A stretch of DNA of 64,000 bases from Gymnodinialimonas ulvae (GTDB lineage Bacteria; Pseudomonadota; Alphaproteobacteria; Rhodobacterales; Rhodobacteraceae): contig NZ_JBBIFX010000001.1 in assembly GCF_037543845.1 (NCBI RefSeq), positions 620,001-684,000 on the forward strand, given 5' to 3'. Numbering within the stretch: position 1 is the stretch's first letter; every line of letters starts with the position of its first letter. Positions 43,934 through 53,858 of the stretch are shown here, one piece after another. Under the pieces are notes generated by a model. The model had not been told where the DNA came from, made no database searches, and was given only the letters and a program-made list of their open reading frames with translations. The translations under genes and the position numbers were made by a program.

Positions 43934-44707
43934 ATGCGCGCGATCCTTGCGGGGGCCGGTGCGTTGCCCGGCCTGCTTCTCGAAGCCGAAATGGCCTATG
44001 TTGTCCAATTCAAGGACAGTGTGATCGACCGTCACAAGGCGCCGCCGATCAAGGCCCGGTTCGAGCAATTGGGCAAGCTGTTCGACGAGTTGCGCGCCAA
44101 GGATGTGCGCGAGGTCTGCCTTGCAGGCGCCATGGGCCGTCCGGCGCTGGACCCGGTGGCGTTTGATCCGTTCACCGCATCGAAAATGCCGCTTCTGATG
44201 AAGGCCATGGGGCAGGGCGACGATGCGCTGTTGCGGGCGGTGATTGCCGTGATTGAGGCGGAGGGCTTTGCCGTCATCGCAGCGCAGGACATCCGGCCCG
44301 ATCTGGTCGCTCCGGCGGGTGTGATCGCCGGAGAGCCGGTGGCAGTGGAAGATGCCGCGCGGGCGCGGGCGGTGTTGGAGGCGCTCGGGCCGCTTGATGT
44401 GGGCCAGGGTGCGGTGGCCGCACGGGGGCAGGTTCTGGGGATCGAGACGTTGCAGGGCACGCAGGCGATGCTGGAATTCGTGGCCCGCACTGCGCCCGGA
44501 TCGGGCGGCGTCTTCGTGAAACGCCCCAAAGCGGGGCAGGATCTGCGTGTGGATATGCCCGCCATCGGGCCGCAGACGATCCGGCAGGCGGCCGATGCGG
44601 GCCTTGCGGGCATCGAGATTGCGCCGAACGCGGTGTTGATGCTGGACCGCGCGGCGATAAAGGCGGCCTGCGCCGAGACCGGCGTGCACCTCTGGGCAGG
44701 GCCGTGA
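43934..44707 (+). CDS. lpxI: UDP-2,3-diacylglucosamine diphosphatase LpxI
   Basis: A 257-residue LpxI/DUF1009 protein that hydrolyses UDP-2,3-diacylglucosamine to lipid X, the step LpxH does elsewhere. Features: ILAGAGALPGLLLEAE (residues 4-19), REVCLAGAMGRPALDPV, the conserved GFVVIGAQD-like FAVIAAQDIRPDLVAPAGV, and GVFVKRPKAGQDLRVDMPAI near residue 195. It lies 4 bases after lpxA and 1 base before lpxB. Confidence 0.94.
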   Translation: MRAILAGAGALPGLLLEAEMAYVVQFKDSVIDRHKAPPIKARFEQLGKLFDELRAKDVREVCLAGAMGRPALDPVAFDPFTASKMPLLMKAMGQGDDALLRAVIAVIEAEGFAVIAAQDIRPDLVAPAGVIAGEPVAVEDAARARAVLEALGPLDVGQGAVAARGQVLGIETLQGTQAMLEFVARTAPGSGGVFVKRPKAGQDLRVDMPAIGPQTIRQAADAGLAGIEIAPNAVLMLDRAAIKAACAETGVHLWAGP

Positions 44708-44708
44708 G

Positions 44709-45848
44709 GTGGGCGGCGCGCTGAAGCTGTTCATGGTCGCGGGAGAACCCTCGGGCGACCGGCTTGGGGGCGCACTGTTGGCCGGTTTTCGCGCGGCCGG
44801 GGCCGATGTGGACGTCCACGGCGTTGGCGGGCCGGAGATGGCCGCGCAGGGGCTGGGATCGCTGTTTCCATACGAAGAACTGGCCGTCATGGGCATTGCC
44901 GAGGTGCTTCCGAAATACCGCCAGCTCAAGCGCCGGATCGCACAAACGGCACAGGCCGCGATTGCGTCGGATGCGGCGGCGTTGATCACCATCGACAGCC
45001 CGGATTTCGGCTTGCGCGTGGCCAGGCAGGTGAAGGCCGCCCGCCCCGACATGAAGACGATCCACTACGTGGCGCCCTCCGTCTGGGCGTGGCGTCCGGG
45101 GCGCGCGGCGAAGATGGCGAAGGTCATCGACCATGTGCTGGCGCTTTTGCCGTTCGAGCCGCCCTATATGCAGGCTGCAGGCATGACGTGCGATTTCGTG
45201 GGCCACCCGGTGGTGGCCGAGCCACTGGCCACGGATGCGGAGGCGGCGGCGTTTCGGGCACAGAATGGCATCGGCGCAGACGGGCGGTTGATCTTGGTCC
45301 TGCCGGGATCGCGCCGGTCCGAGGTGACGCGGCTCGCGCCCCTTTTCGGGGCGGCGTTGCAGGGGGTGGAGGCGCGCCTGGTCCTGCCGACCTTGCCGCA
45401 TATCCGGCAAGCCGTGGTGGAATTGACGGCGGATTGGTCGCCCGCGCCGCTGATCGTGGATGCAACCGACCTGCCGATGAAACGCGCGGCCTTCAGGGCG
45501 GCGGATATCGCGCTTGCGGCATCGGGGACGGTGTCGTTGGAGCTCGCGGCCAGTGGCACGCCAATGGTCATCGCCTATGATTTCAACTGGCTGACCCGCG
45601 CGCTGGTCAAGCGCGCAATCAAGGTCGACACGGTCACGTTGGTCAATCTGGTGTCCGAGACGCGCGCCGTGCCGGAGTTTCTGGCCGAGGCCTGCCGCCC
45701 GGAGCTGATCCGCGCGGGCGTCGAGGCGGTGCTGGCCGATCCGGGCGCGCAACGGGCCGCGATGGCCGAAACAATGGCGCGCCTCGGGCAAGGGGGGGCC
45801 GCGCCGGGCCTGCGCGCGGCGCAATCGGTGCTCAATGCGCTTGGGTGA
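44709..45848 (+). CDS. lpxB: Lipid-A-disaccharide synthase
   Basis: A 379-residue glycosyltransferase joining lipid X and UDP-diacylglucosamine. It has LFMVAGEPSGDRLGGALLAG at the start, then ITIDSPDFGLRVARQVKA, VAPSVWAWRPGRAAKMAK and the GTB-type VLPGSRRSEVTRLAPLFG. The start is a GTG at 44709 next to the lpxI stop. The last 17 bases overlap the end of the convergent YbaK-like gene. Confidence 0.95.
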   Translation: MGGALKLFMVAGEPSGDRLGGALLAGFRAAGADVDVHGVGGPEMAAQGLGSLFPYEELAVMGIAEVLPKYRQLKRRIAQTAQAAIASDAAALITIDSPDFGLRVARQVKAARPDMKTIHYVAPSVWAWRPGRAAKMAKVIDHVLALLPFEPPYMQAAGMTCDFVGHPVVAEPLATDAEAAAFRAQNGIGADGRLILVLPGSRRSEVTRLAPLFGAALQGVEARLVLPTLPHIRQAVVELTADWSPAPLIVDATDLPMKRAAFRAADIALAASGTVSLELAASGTPMVIAYDFNWLTRALVKRAIKVDTVTLVNLVSETRAVPEFLAEACRPELIRAGVEAVLADPGAQRAAMAETMARLGQGGAAPGLRAAQSVLNALG

Positions 45849-46311
45849 CGAAATCCGCGCGCGATGCGCCGGACATCTTCTGCAAGATATCAGGGGCGAT
45901 TGGGAAGATGTGGCGCGGCGTTCCGGCGGCGGCATAGACCACATCAAACTCCGACAGGAGCGGATCCCACCAGGCGCGGATCGGGCTCAGGTGCCCGATG
46001 GGGGCCACGCCACCGATGGCGAAACCGGTTTGCGCGCGGATCAAGGCGGCATCGGCCTTGCCAAGCGGCTCGCCCGCCACGGCGCTGGCCTTTGCGATGT
46101 CGACCTGATGGCCGCCTGCGGTCACGAACAGGACCGCTTCGCCGCTGGTCTCAGCCCGGAAGATGATGGATTTGGCGATCTGATCCAGCGCGCAATGCGC
46201 CGCCGCCGCAGCTTCCGCCGCCGTGCGGGTCCCGTCGGCCATTTCGAGCACCTCGGCCGCTACATTGGCCGCGTCCAGCGCGCGCTTCACCCGTTTCAAC
46301 GATTTCGACAT
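45832..46311 (-). CDS. YbaK/ProX-family aminoacyl-tRNA deacylase-like protein
   Basis: A 159-residue protein with the YbaK/prolyl-tRNA-editing fold: CALDQIAKSIIFRAETSGEA, LFVTAGGHQVDIAKASAVAG, and TGFAIGGVAPIGHLSPIRAW. Family members remove wrongly attached amino acids from tRNA. The exact tRNA is unknown. The start at 46311 is used because the core begins there; the longer upstream frame has no support. It converges with lpxB and is divergent from glnE (65 bases). Confidence 0.87.
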   Translation of the reverse strand: MSKSLKRVKRALDAANVAAEVLEMADGTRTAAEAAAAAHCALDQIAKSIIFRAETSGEAVLFVTAGGHQVDIAKASAVAGEPLGKADAALIRAQTGFAIGGVAPIGHLSPIRAWWDPLLSEFDVVYAAAGTPRHIFPIAPDILQKMSGASRADFVTQAH

Positions 46312-46376
46312 GATCCACCGCTTGCCAATTCGCGCCGAGCTTACAAGGATCAGGCCGGGCCACAAGAGAATCCCCC

Positions 46377-49190
46377 ATGAGTTTCGCCAACCGTCTTTCC
46401 CGCGCACCGATCCCGTTTGTTACCGAAAGGGGCGACGACGCGCTGGCCGCCGTGCCGCACCTTGCGCCCGAGCTTGCGGAGTTGATCCGGGGCGTCGGCG
46501 GGTCGTCGCCCTATCTGGCCGGGTTGATCGCGAAGGAGGGCCATTGGCTGTCGCATGCGTTGGAGCGCGCGCCGGAGGATGTGATCGCCGAGCTGATCGC
46601 CGAGACCGGAACGCTTGAGGCCGCGACGCTCAATTCCGGGCTGCGGCAGGTCAAGCGCCGCGCGGCCTTGATCGTGGGGCTGGCCGATCTGGGCGGGGTT
46701 TGGGCCTTGTCGACGGTCACGCAGGCCTGGACCGATTTCGCCGATGCCTGCGTTGCGGCGGCGCTGGCCATTCACGTGGCGGCACAGGCGCGGCGCGGTA
46801 AGATCCCCGGCATGAGTGAGGAAGACGCGCTGCGCGATGGCGCGGGGATGGTGGCGCTTGCGATGGGCAAGATGGGGGCGGGGGAGCTGAATTATTCCAG
46901 CGATATCGACCTGATCTGCCTGTTTGACGAGACGCGCTTCGATGGCCCGTCCGAGGAAATGGAGGCGCGCGCGGCGTTTATCAAAGCCACCCGCGCGATG
47001 GCCGCGACGCTCAACGATGCCACGGCGCAGGGCTATGTGTTTCGCACCGACCTGCGCCTGCGTCCCGATGCGAGCGTCACGCCGGTGTGCATCTCGATGG
47101 CCGCGGCGGAGCGCTATTACGAGGCGGAAGGGCGCACATGGGAACGCTCGGCCTATATCAAGGCGCGCGCGGCGGCCGGCGATGTGGCGGCGGGGCAGCG
47201 GTTTCTTGAGACGATGACGCCGTTCGTGTGGCGCAAGCACCTCGACTTCGCGGCGGTGGCCGAGACGATGGACATGCGGCAGCGGATCCGCGACCACAAG
47301 GGCCTGCATGGGCACGCGCTTGAGGGGCGCAACGTGAAACTCGGGCCCGGCGGCATTCGCGAGATCGAGTTCTTCGCGCAAACCCGGCAGCTTGTGGCGG
47401 GCGGGCGCGACCCAAGCCTGCGTGCGCCGCGCACCGTCAAGGCGTTGCAGGCGCTGGCGCGGGCCGATTGGATCACGCGCGAGGTCGCCGGGACGCTGGC
47501 CGATCATTATACGGCGCTGCGCGAGGTAGAGCATCGGTTGCAAATGGTCGACGATGCGCAGACCCATAGCCTGCCGAAATCCGACGAAGGCTTCGACCGG
47601 CTCGCGCGGCTGAGCGGCGAGGGGGATACCGCGCGGTATCGCGATGCATTGGCGGCGCGGTTGGCCGCCGTCGATGAGATCACCGGCGATCTTTACGAAT
47701 CGAAGACACGGAATGGCGCGGCCCCGACACTTGGCGATGCGGCGCAGGACATCGTCGCGCGCTGGCCCGGTTATCCGGCGTTGCGCTCCGAGCGGGGGCA
47801 GGGGATCTTTGAGCGGCTCAAGCCGGATCTTCTGGCCCGTTTTGCCCGCGCCGACCGGCCCGAAGAGGCGCTGGCCAATTTCGACGGCTTCCTGCGCGGT
47901 CTGCCCGCCGGGGTGCAGTTGTTTTCCCTGTTCGAGGCGAACCCCAGCCTTGTGGATCTCCTGGCCGATATTTGCGCCACTGCGCCGGGGCTGGCCACGT
48001 ATCTGTCGCGCAATTCGCGGGTTCTGGACGCGGTTCTGGACGGACAATTCTTTGCCGCTTGGCCCGGGGTTGCGGCGCTGAGCGCGGATTTGGCGGCGGC
48101 TCTGGAGCCGCTGGACTACGAGGCGCAACTCGACACCGCGCGGCGCTGGCAGAAGGAATGGCATTTTCGGGTTGGCGTGCACATGTTGCGCGGCCTGATC
48201 GGGGCCGACGATGCCGCGCAGCATTATTCCGATGTGGCCGAGGCGGTGATCGCGGGGCTCTGGCCCTGTGTCTGTTCCGAGATCGCGCGGCGTCACGGGC
48301 CTGCGCCGGGGCGGGGCGGGGTGATCCTTGCGATGGGCAGCCTGGGGACGACGTCGATGACGGCGGGCTCGGACCTCGACCTGATCGTGATTTTTGATGC
48401 GGGCGATGTCGAGATGACGCAAGGCCCGCGTCCGTTGGACCCACGCGGCTGGTTTGCAAAGGCGACCAAGGCGATGATCACCGCGCTGAGTGCGCCCACG
48501 GGTGAGGGCAAGCTTTACGACGTGGATATGCGCCTGCGGCCTTCGGGCGGGCAGGGGCCGGTGGCGACGGCCCTGTCGGCCTTTGACCGCTATCAACGCG
48601 AAGAGGCGTGGACCTGGGAACATATGGCGCTGACGCGGGCGCGGGTGGTGGCCGGGGAGCAGAGCCTCGCGCGGGATGTGGAGGACGTGCGCTGCGGTGT
48701 GATCGCGGCGCGGGCCGGGGACCTTGACGGCGTGCTGCGCGACGCTGCCGAAATGCGCGCGCGGCTGGCCAAGGCGGGGCGCGCGGGCAGCACCTGGGAG
48801 GTACGGGATGGGCCGGGCGGTCTGCAGGACATTGCATTATGCGCGCAGGCGTTGGCGCTTGCCACAGGCAGTTCGGCGCGGCGGGTGGATGCGCAATTGG
48901 CCGCCGCGCGCGATGCGGGCCATCTGGCGGCGGATGCGGCCGCGGATCTGATCGCGGCGCAGGCGCTTTTTGCAGCGCTGCAGCAGGGCGGGCGGTTGTT
49001 GACGGAAAAGCCGCTCAGCCCCGAGGCCTGCGGCGCGGGCGGCATGGGCTTTCTGCTGCGCCTGCTTGAGATGACGGAGCCGGACGTTTTGGTGACGCAG
49101 CTTGACACGTTTCGCGCCAAGGCCGCCGTTAGGGTGGACGATATCATCGGCAGCGCGGCATTGCAGCAGGGGGGCGAGGGTGATGCGTGA
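46377..49190 (+). CDS. glnE: Glutamine synthetase adenylyltransferase/deadenylase
   Basis: A 937-residue bifunctional enzyme that adds and removes AMP from glutamine synthetase in nitrogen control. Two nucleotidyltransferase domains: the first near residue 170 (GAGELNYSSDIDLICLFDET) and the second near residue 660 (GSLGTTSMTAGSDLDLIVIF). PII-type regulation is typical of the family. The last eight bases overlap the small gene at 49183. Confidence 0.95.
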   Translation: MSFANRLSRAPIPFVTERGDDALAAVPHLAPELAELIRGVGGSSPYLAGLIAKEGHWLSHALERAPEDVIAELIAETGTLEAATLNSGLRQVKRRAALIVGLADLGGVWALSTVTQAWTDFADACVAAALAIHVAAQARRGKIPGMSEEDALRDGAGMVALAMGKMGAGELNYSSDIDLICLFDETRFDGPSEEMEARAAFIKATRAMAATLNDATAQGYVFRTDLRLRPDASVTPVCISMAAAERYYEAEGRTWERSAYIKARAAAGDVAAGQRFLETMTPFVWRKHLDFAAVAETMDMRQRIRDHKGLHGHALEGRNVKLGPGGIREIEFFAQTRQLVAGGRDPSLRAPRTVKALQALARADWITREVAGTLADHYTALREVEHRLQMVDDAQTHSLPKSDEGFDRLARLSGEGDTARYRDALAARLAAVDEITGDLYESKTRNGAAPTLGDAAQDIVARWPGYPALRSERGQGIFERLKPDLLARFARADRPEEALANFDGFLRGLPAGVQLFSLFEANPSLVDLLADICATAPGLATYLSRNSRVLDAVLDGQFFAAWPGVAALSADLAAALEPLDYEAQLDTARRWQKEWHFRVGVHMLRGLIGADDAAQHYSDVAEAVIAGLWPCVCSEIARRHGPAPGRGGVILAMGSLGTTSMTAGSDLDLIVIFDAGDVEMTQGPRPLDPRGWFAKATKAMITALSAPTGEGKLYDVDMRLRPSGGQGPVATALSAFDRYQREEAWTWEHMALTRARVVAGEQSLARDVEDVRCGVIAARAGDLDGVLRDAAEMRARLAKAGRAGSTWEVRDGPGGLQDIALCAQALALATGSSARRVDAQLAAARDAGHLAADAAADLIAAQALFAALQQGGRLLTEKPLSPEACGAGGMGFLLRLLEMTEPDVLVTQLDTFRAKAAVRVDDIIGSAALQQGGEGDA

Positions 49191-49470
49191 CAGCGATACG
49201 AATGACCCAAAGGGCCTGATCCGGGAAGCGTTTCGGATCGAGGGGATCACGGCGGCGGAATGCCGGTCGATCTTTGTGGATTGGGCGTTGAGCCTGAGCG
49301 CGGCGGACCCGAAACCGGCGATCCGCGCCTTGCTGACCAAGCACGGTGGCGAGCCTGCGGAACACCCGATGACGGCGGTTCTGACCGAGGGGCTTGCGGA
49401 GGCCCCGGAGCGGCGGCGCAAGGGCGGGCGGGCCGCGCATCTGGCCCGCCGCCCGGGCGCGGAAGACTAG
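49183..49470 (+). CDS. Small conserved hypothetical protein downstream of glnE
   Basis: A 95-residue soluble protein (IREAFRIEGITAAECRSIFV, DWALSLSAADPKPAIRALL, basic C-terminus ERRRKGGRAAHLARRPG). It begins inside the glnE 3' end, so it is translated from the same message. It seems restricted to Rhodobacteraceae-type genomes in this position (from memory, not searched). A role in nitrogen control is a guess from position only. Confidence 0.7.
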   Translation: MRDSDTNDPKGLIREAFRIEGITAAECRSIFVDWALSLSAADPKPAIRALLTKHGGEPAEHPMTAVLTEGLAEAPERRRKGGRAAHLARRPGAED

Positions 49471-49489
49471 GGGCGCACGGGGCGGTTCA

Positions 49490-50485
49490 TCAGCCTTTGA
49501 CCCGTGCCGCATGGGTGCCGCGTTCGCGGTAAGGCGTGGTGTCATAATGCGCGCGGTAGCATTTCGAAAAATGCGACGGCGAGGCAAAACCGCAGGCCAG
49601 CGCCACGTTGATCACGCTCATGTCCGTCTGCATCAGAAGGTTGCGTGCCTTCCCAAGGCGCAATTCCATGTAATAGCGCTTGGGCGAGCGGTTGAGATAC
49701 CGCCGGAACAGCCGTTCGAGTTGTCGGGTGGACATGCCGACATCCTCGGCCAGTTGCGAGGGGCTGATCGGGTCCTCGATGTTCTGTTCCATCATCCGGA
49801 TGACCGCGCCAAGCTTGGGATGGCGGACGCCGATGCGCGTCGGGATCGACAGGCGTTGCGTGTCCTGGTCCGTGCGGATCGAAGTATAGATCAGCTGATC
49901 GGCGACCAGATTGGCCATTTCCTCATCCTGATCCTCGGCAATGAGTTTCAGCATCAGGTCGATGGAGGCGGTGCCGCCCGCGGTCGTGATCCGGTTCCCG
50001 TCGACCACGAAGACCGATTTGGTCAGCGTGACCTCTTCGAATTCCTCGGTGAAGCTGTCCTGATTTTCCCAATGGATCGTCGCACGTTTGCCATCGAGTA
50101 GCCCGGCCTTGGCCAGCGTGTAGCCCGCCGTGCACAGCCCGCCGATCACCGGTCCCTTGCGCGCCTCGCGCCGGAGCCAGCTGAGCAGGCGCTTGGTGGT
50201 GGCCCCGGCCACGTCGATCCCGCCGCACAAAAGCACCACATCTTCGCGGCGTACGTCATCCAGATCACCGTCCAGCCGGAACCAGATGCCGGCGGAGCTT
50301 TGCGCATAGTCGCCGCCTTCGCCGATCAGCACCCATTCGTAAAGCGTCTGGCCCGACATGCGGTTGGCGATCCGCAGCGCTTCGACCGCCGACGAGAAGC
50401 ACAGCATGGTGAATTGGTCGAGTAAGACGAACACGAACCGCTTGGGGCCGTCACCGGGACGGGTTCTGGCTTGGATGTCGGTCAT
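49490..50485 (-). CDS. GlxA-family transcriptional regulator (DJ-1/PfpI plus AraC domains)
   Basis: A 331-residue regulator. An N-terminal DJ-1/PfpI-like domain (about residues 15-190: FVLLDQFTMLCFSSAVEALR, VVLLCGGIDVAG, GGLCTAGYTLAKAGLLDG) is joined to a C-terminal AraC double helix-turn-helix (about 225-325: PSQLAEDVGMSTRQLERLFR, ALACGFASPSHFSKCYRAHY). GbdR and related members control glycine betaine and dimethylglycine breakdown; the dimethylglycine-type dehydrogenase at 3040-5448 makes this tempting but it is 44 kb away. GGAG precedes the start at 50485. Confidence 0.9.
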   Translation of the reverse strand: MTDIQARTRPGDGPKRFVFVLLDQFTMLCFSSAVEALRIANRMSGQTLYEWVLIGEGGDYAQSSAGIWFRLDGDLDDVRREDVVLLCGGIDVAGATTKRLLSWLRREARKGPVIGGLCTAGYTLAKAGLLDGKRATIHWENQDSFTEEFEEVTLTKSVFVVDGNRITTAGGTASIDLMLKLIAEDQDEEMANLVADQLIYTSIRTDQDTQRLSIPTRIGVRHPKLGAVIRMMEQNIEDPISPSQLAEDVGMSTRQLERLFRRYLNRSPKRYYMELRLGKARNLLMQTDMSVINVALACGFASPSHFSKCYRAHYDTTPYRERGTHAARVKG

Positions 50486-50687
50486 CCTACATTCTCCTGC
50501 GGGTGGGCTTGGTTTACCACAAGGCCTCGCTCCCCGGAAAAAACCGAAAGCACCAAACGCGGGTCCATGCAATCCCAGAATCGCTCACAGCGCCCGGGAA
50601 GGACAGCACGTTTTTGGCAAATGCGGTGTTGGAAGCCGTTGGGCGCTTGTGTAGAGAGGGGGCCGACCCTTTGAGATGGAGACGACC

Positions 50688-52061
50688 ATGGGCTCTGCAA
50701 CGACCTGGACGAAATCGGATTGGCGCGCGAAGCCGCGGGTGCAGATGCCGGATTACCTGGACGCGGCTGCGTTGAACGCGGTCGAGGCGCAGCTGTCGAA
50801 ATACCCGCCGCTGGTGTTTGCCGGTGAGGCGCGCACGTTGAAGGATGAGCTGGCGGCTGTGGCCCGTGGGCAGGGCTTTTTGCTGCAGGGCGGCGATTGC
50901 GCCGAAAGCTTTGCAGAATTCTCCGCCGACAACATCCGCGACACGTTCAAGGTGATGTTGCAGATGGCCACGGTTCTGACGTTCGGCGCAAAGGTGCCGG
51001 TGGTCAAGATCGGGCGCATGGCGGGTCAGTTTGCCAAGCCGCGCTCGGCCCCGACCGAGGTCAAGGATGGGGTGGAGCTGCCATCCTACCGCGGCGACAT
51101 CATCAACGAGCTGGACTTCACGCCCGAGGCCCGCATCCCGAACCCGGCGAAAATGCTGCAGGCCTACACGCAGGCGGCTGCATCGCTGAACTTCCTGCGC
51201 GCGCTGTCGAAGGGCGGCTATGCCGACATTCACCGGGTGCATTCGTGGACGCTTGGGTTCACCGATATCGGCGATGCCGAACGCTACGCCGATATGGCCA
51301 ACCGTATTCAGGACGCGCTCGATTTCATGACCGCCGCCGGTGTCACCTCGGGCACGACTCATGAATTGGGGCAGGTGGATTTCTATACCTCGCATGAGGC
51401 GTTGCTTCTGGAATATGAAGAGGCGTTGTGCCGTCTCGATACGACATCGGGCAAGTGGCTCGCGGGGTCGGGTCACATGATCTGGATCGGCGACCGCACC
51501 CGACAGCCGGACGGCGCCCATGTGGAATTCTGCAAGGGTGTGCAAAACCCGATCGGGATCAAATGCGGCCCGTCGATCAGCCGCTCGGACCTCAAGGAAT
51601 TGCTTGATACGCTGAACCCGACGCGGGAGGCCGGGCGCATCGTCTTGATCAACCGCTTCGGCGCGGGGGCAGTGGCCGATCATATGCCAAAGTTGATCCG
51701 TGCGGTCGAGGAAGAGGCCCATCCCGTGGTGTGGTCCTGCGATCCGATGCATGGCAACACGATCAAATCTGACAGCGGATACAAGACCCGCCCGTTCGAA
51801 AGTGTGCTGCGCGAAGTGCAGGAATTCTTTGCCGTTCATCGAGCCGAAGGCACAGTTCCCGGCGGTGTGCATTTCGAGATGACGGGTCAGGATGTCACGG
51901 AATGCACCGGCGGCGTGCGCGCCGTGACCGATGAGGATCTGTCGAGCCGGTATCACACGGCCTGTGATCCGCGCCTGAACGCGTCGCAATCGCTGGAACT
52001 GGCGTTCCTGGTGGCCGAAGAGCTTTCGGCCTCGCGTCAATCGTTGCGCGCGGTCGGCTAA
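50688..52061 (+). CDS. Class II 3-deoxy-7-phosphoheptulonate synthase
   Basis: A 457-residue plant/actinobacterial-type DAHP synthase, entry enzyme of the shikimate pathway. Markers: TKSDWRAKPRVQMPDY, GFLLQGGDCAESFAEFSADN (residues about 60-79), MAGQFAKPRS, EYEEALCRLD, GDRTRQPDGAHVEF and WSCDPMHGNTIKSDSGYKTR. ATGs at 50676 and 50688 are both open; GGAG sits 6 bases before the second. aroKB are elsewhere (about 44 kb away), so the pathway is split. Confidence 0.95.
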   Translation: MGSATTWTKSDWRAKPRVQMPDYLDAAALNAVEAQLSKYPPLVFAGEARTLKDELAAVARGQGFLLQGGDCAESFAEFSADNIRDTFKVMLQMATVLTFGAKVPVVKIGRMAGQFAKPRSAPTEVKDGVELPSYRGDIINELDFTPEARIPNPAKMLQAYTQAAASLNFLRALSKGGYADIHRVHSWTLGFTDIGDAERYADMANRIQDALDFMTAAGVTSGTTHELGQVDFYTSHEALLLEYEEALCRLDTTSGKWLAGSGHMIWIGDRTRQPDGAHVEFCKGVQNPIGIKCGPSISRSDLKELLDTLNPTREAGRIVLINRFGAGAVADHMPKLIRAVEEEAHPVVWSCDPMHGNTIKSDSGYKTRPFESVLREVQEFFAVHRAEGTVPGGVHFEMTGQDVTECTGGVRAVTDEDLSSRYHTACDPRLNASQSLELAFLVAEELSASRQSLRAVG

Positions 52062-52094
52062 AGCCTGCGCGCGGACGGGCTGGGGGCCGCGCGA

Positions 52095-52805
52095 TTAACT
52101 GCGGCCGCCGTCGATCACCTGGAAAACGGGGCGCGTGTGGTGGTCCAACACGCGCGCTTCGACCCGCGGGGCGGCCTGCGCCCGGGTCGGCGTGGCCGGA
52201 GTGGTGCGCGCCTGCTTGGTTTTTGGCAGCGCATGGATCGGTGCCCGCGCCGAGAGGCCCGGCAAAGCACCGGTCTCGGGGATTTCCAGCATCCGGTGAT
52301 CGGACACCTGGAACCGGCCCCGCAAATTGTTGACATACGGCGTCGCGGTGGCGGTTTCGGAATAAAGCGCGATGGCGCGGGTCAGACCGCCCTGGGTGTC
52401 CGACAAGGGCAGGATCGCCATCTGCGCCTCGTGTTGAGGGCCGGTATGGTCGGCGCGCTCCAGCGACAGAATGCTGATCGAGGGGGTGACAATGGCCGTC
52501 TCAGCTGCATCCATGGCCTGCGCGCGGTCATCAACCTCGAAGAGCGACCGGAACGGCATGCCACGCAGCTCCATTCCCATGCGGCCCGACAGGGTCGCGC
52601 CCGCCAGTCGAATGCGCACGGTTCCGGCGCGCGGACGCTCCAGAATGCAAACGCGCGACAGATGCCGCGCGATGCTGGCCGGGCTCACTTCGATGCGTGC
52701 GGGCACCGGACGACCGGCGCGCAGATGATCCCAATACCGCATCAAGGACACGATGCGCTCGTCCAGAAGGTCGAGGGAATTTGGTCCACTCAGAATGTCA
52801 CTCAT
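52095..52805 (-). CDS. PAS_5-type domain protein
   Basis: A 236-residue protein. Residues 12-150 match the PAS_5 pattern of alphaproteobacteria (LMRYWDHLRAGRPVPARIEV, then ILERPRAGTVRIRLAGATLS and MELRGMPFRSLFEVDDR). The last 70 residues are Pro/Ala/Thr-rich and look disordered. There is no output domain, so it may act as a sensor or scaffold. GGAGG precedes the ATG at 52805. It is convergent with the DAHP synthase gene and divergent from yicC. Confidence 0.83.
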   Translation of the reverse strand: MSDILSGPNSLDLLDERIVSLMRYWDHLRAGRPVPARIEVSPASIARHLSRVCILERPRAGTVRIRLAGATLSGRMGMELRGMPFRSLFEVDDRAQAMDAAETAIVTPSISILSLERADHTGPQHEAQMAILPLSDTQGGLTRAIALYSETATATPYVNNLRGRFQVSDHRMLEIPETGALPGLSARAPIHALPKTKQARTTPATPTRAQAAPRVEARVLDHHTRPVFQVIDGGRS

Positions 52806-52994
52806 CGGTCGGCCTCCGCACAATCGCGTCAATTCGTCAGTCTCGGCCCCCGCCCCGGAACACGCCGCCTTGACCCGGCGGTGTTGCTCCTGTCCTGTTC
52901 TCAATACACTGAATAAAATTTTATGGGCAGGGGGAGTCTTGCGGGATGGTTAACGGAACGGTGGCAGATCGTGGGATCTGACGCGCTCGCCTCG

Positions 52995-53858
52995 ATGACT
53001 GCGTTTGCCTCCTCGGATGGCAATGACGGGGCGATCGGCTGGCAGTGGGAAATCCGTGGCGTGAACGGGCGCGGCCTTGATCTGCGGCTGCGTCTGCCTG
53101 ATGGACTTGGCGCGCTGGAGCAACCGTTGCGCACCGCCCTGCAAAAGGCGCTCGCGCGGGGCAATGTCACCGTGTCGCTGAAACTTCAGCGGGCCGCGGG
53201 CAGCGCGGCGCTAACCTTGCAGGAGCCGCTTCTCGATACGGTTATGGCCGCGCTGCAGGTTGTGCAGGCGCGCGCGGGGGATCGTTTGGCGTCGTCGACG
53301 GCCGCCGAAATCCTCGGTCTGCGCGGTGTGATGGAGGCTGACGACAGCGTCGCTCTTCCGGAGCCCAAGCGCCTGTTGGCCGAAGCCGACACGCTGATCG
53401 CGGCCTTCGTGGCGATGCGGCGCAGCGAGGGCCGCGCGCTGGCCGAGGTCATGGCGGGTCAACTCGACCGGATCGCCAGCCTGACCGACGCCGCCGCCGA
53501 GACCGCAACGCTGCGCGCGGCGGCGGCGGGCACGCGCCTGCGCGCCCAGGTGGCCGAGTTGTTGGAGGCCACGGAGATTGTAGATGAAGCCCGGCTGGCG
53601 CAGGAGCTGGCGGTGCTTGCGGTCAAGGCCGATGTCACCGAAGAGATCGACCGTCTGCGCGCCCATATCACCGCCGCGCGCGATTTGATTGCCAAGGGTG
53701 GACCGGTCGGGCGCAAGCTCGACTTCCTGATGCAGGAGTTCAACCGCGAGGCCAACACGCTGTGTTCGAAATCCGGCGATGCCGCGTTGACCGCCATTGG
53801 TCTTGACCTGAAACTGACCATCGATCAGATGCGCGAACAGGTTCAGAACGTGGAATGA
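52995..53858 (+). CDS. YicC family endoribonuclease-like protein
   Basis: A 287-residue YicC protein. It has the start MTAFAS (family SMTGFA), the segment WEIRGVNGRGLDLRLRLPDG, and the conserved C-terminus KLDFLMQEFNREANTLCSKS. YicC proteins act as endoribonucleases in E. coli. No strong ribosome site precedes 52995, so a nearby upstream GTG (52971) is an alternative. It is coupled to gmk by an ATGA overlap, as in many genomes. Confidence 0.9.
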   Translation: MTAFASSDGNDGAIGWQWEIRGVNGRGLDLRLRLPDGLGALEQPLRTALQKALARGNVTVSLKLQRAAGSAALTLQEPLLDTVMAALQVVQARAGDRLASSTAAEILGLRGVMEADDSVALPEPKRLLAEADTLIAAFVAMRRSEGRALAEVMAGQLDRIASLTDAAAETATLRAAAAGTRLRAQVAELLEATEIVDEARLAQELAVLAVKADVTEEIDRLRAHITAARDLIAKGGPVGRKLDFLMQEFNREANTLCSKSGDAALTAIGLDLKLTIDQMREQVQNVE

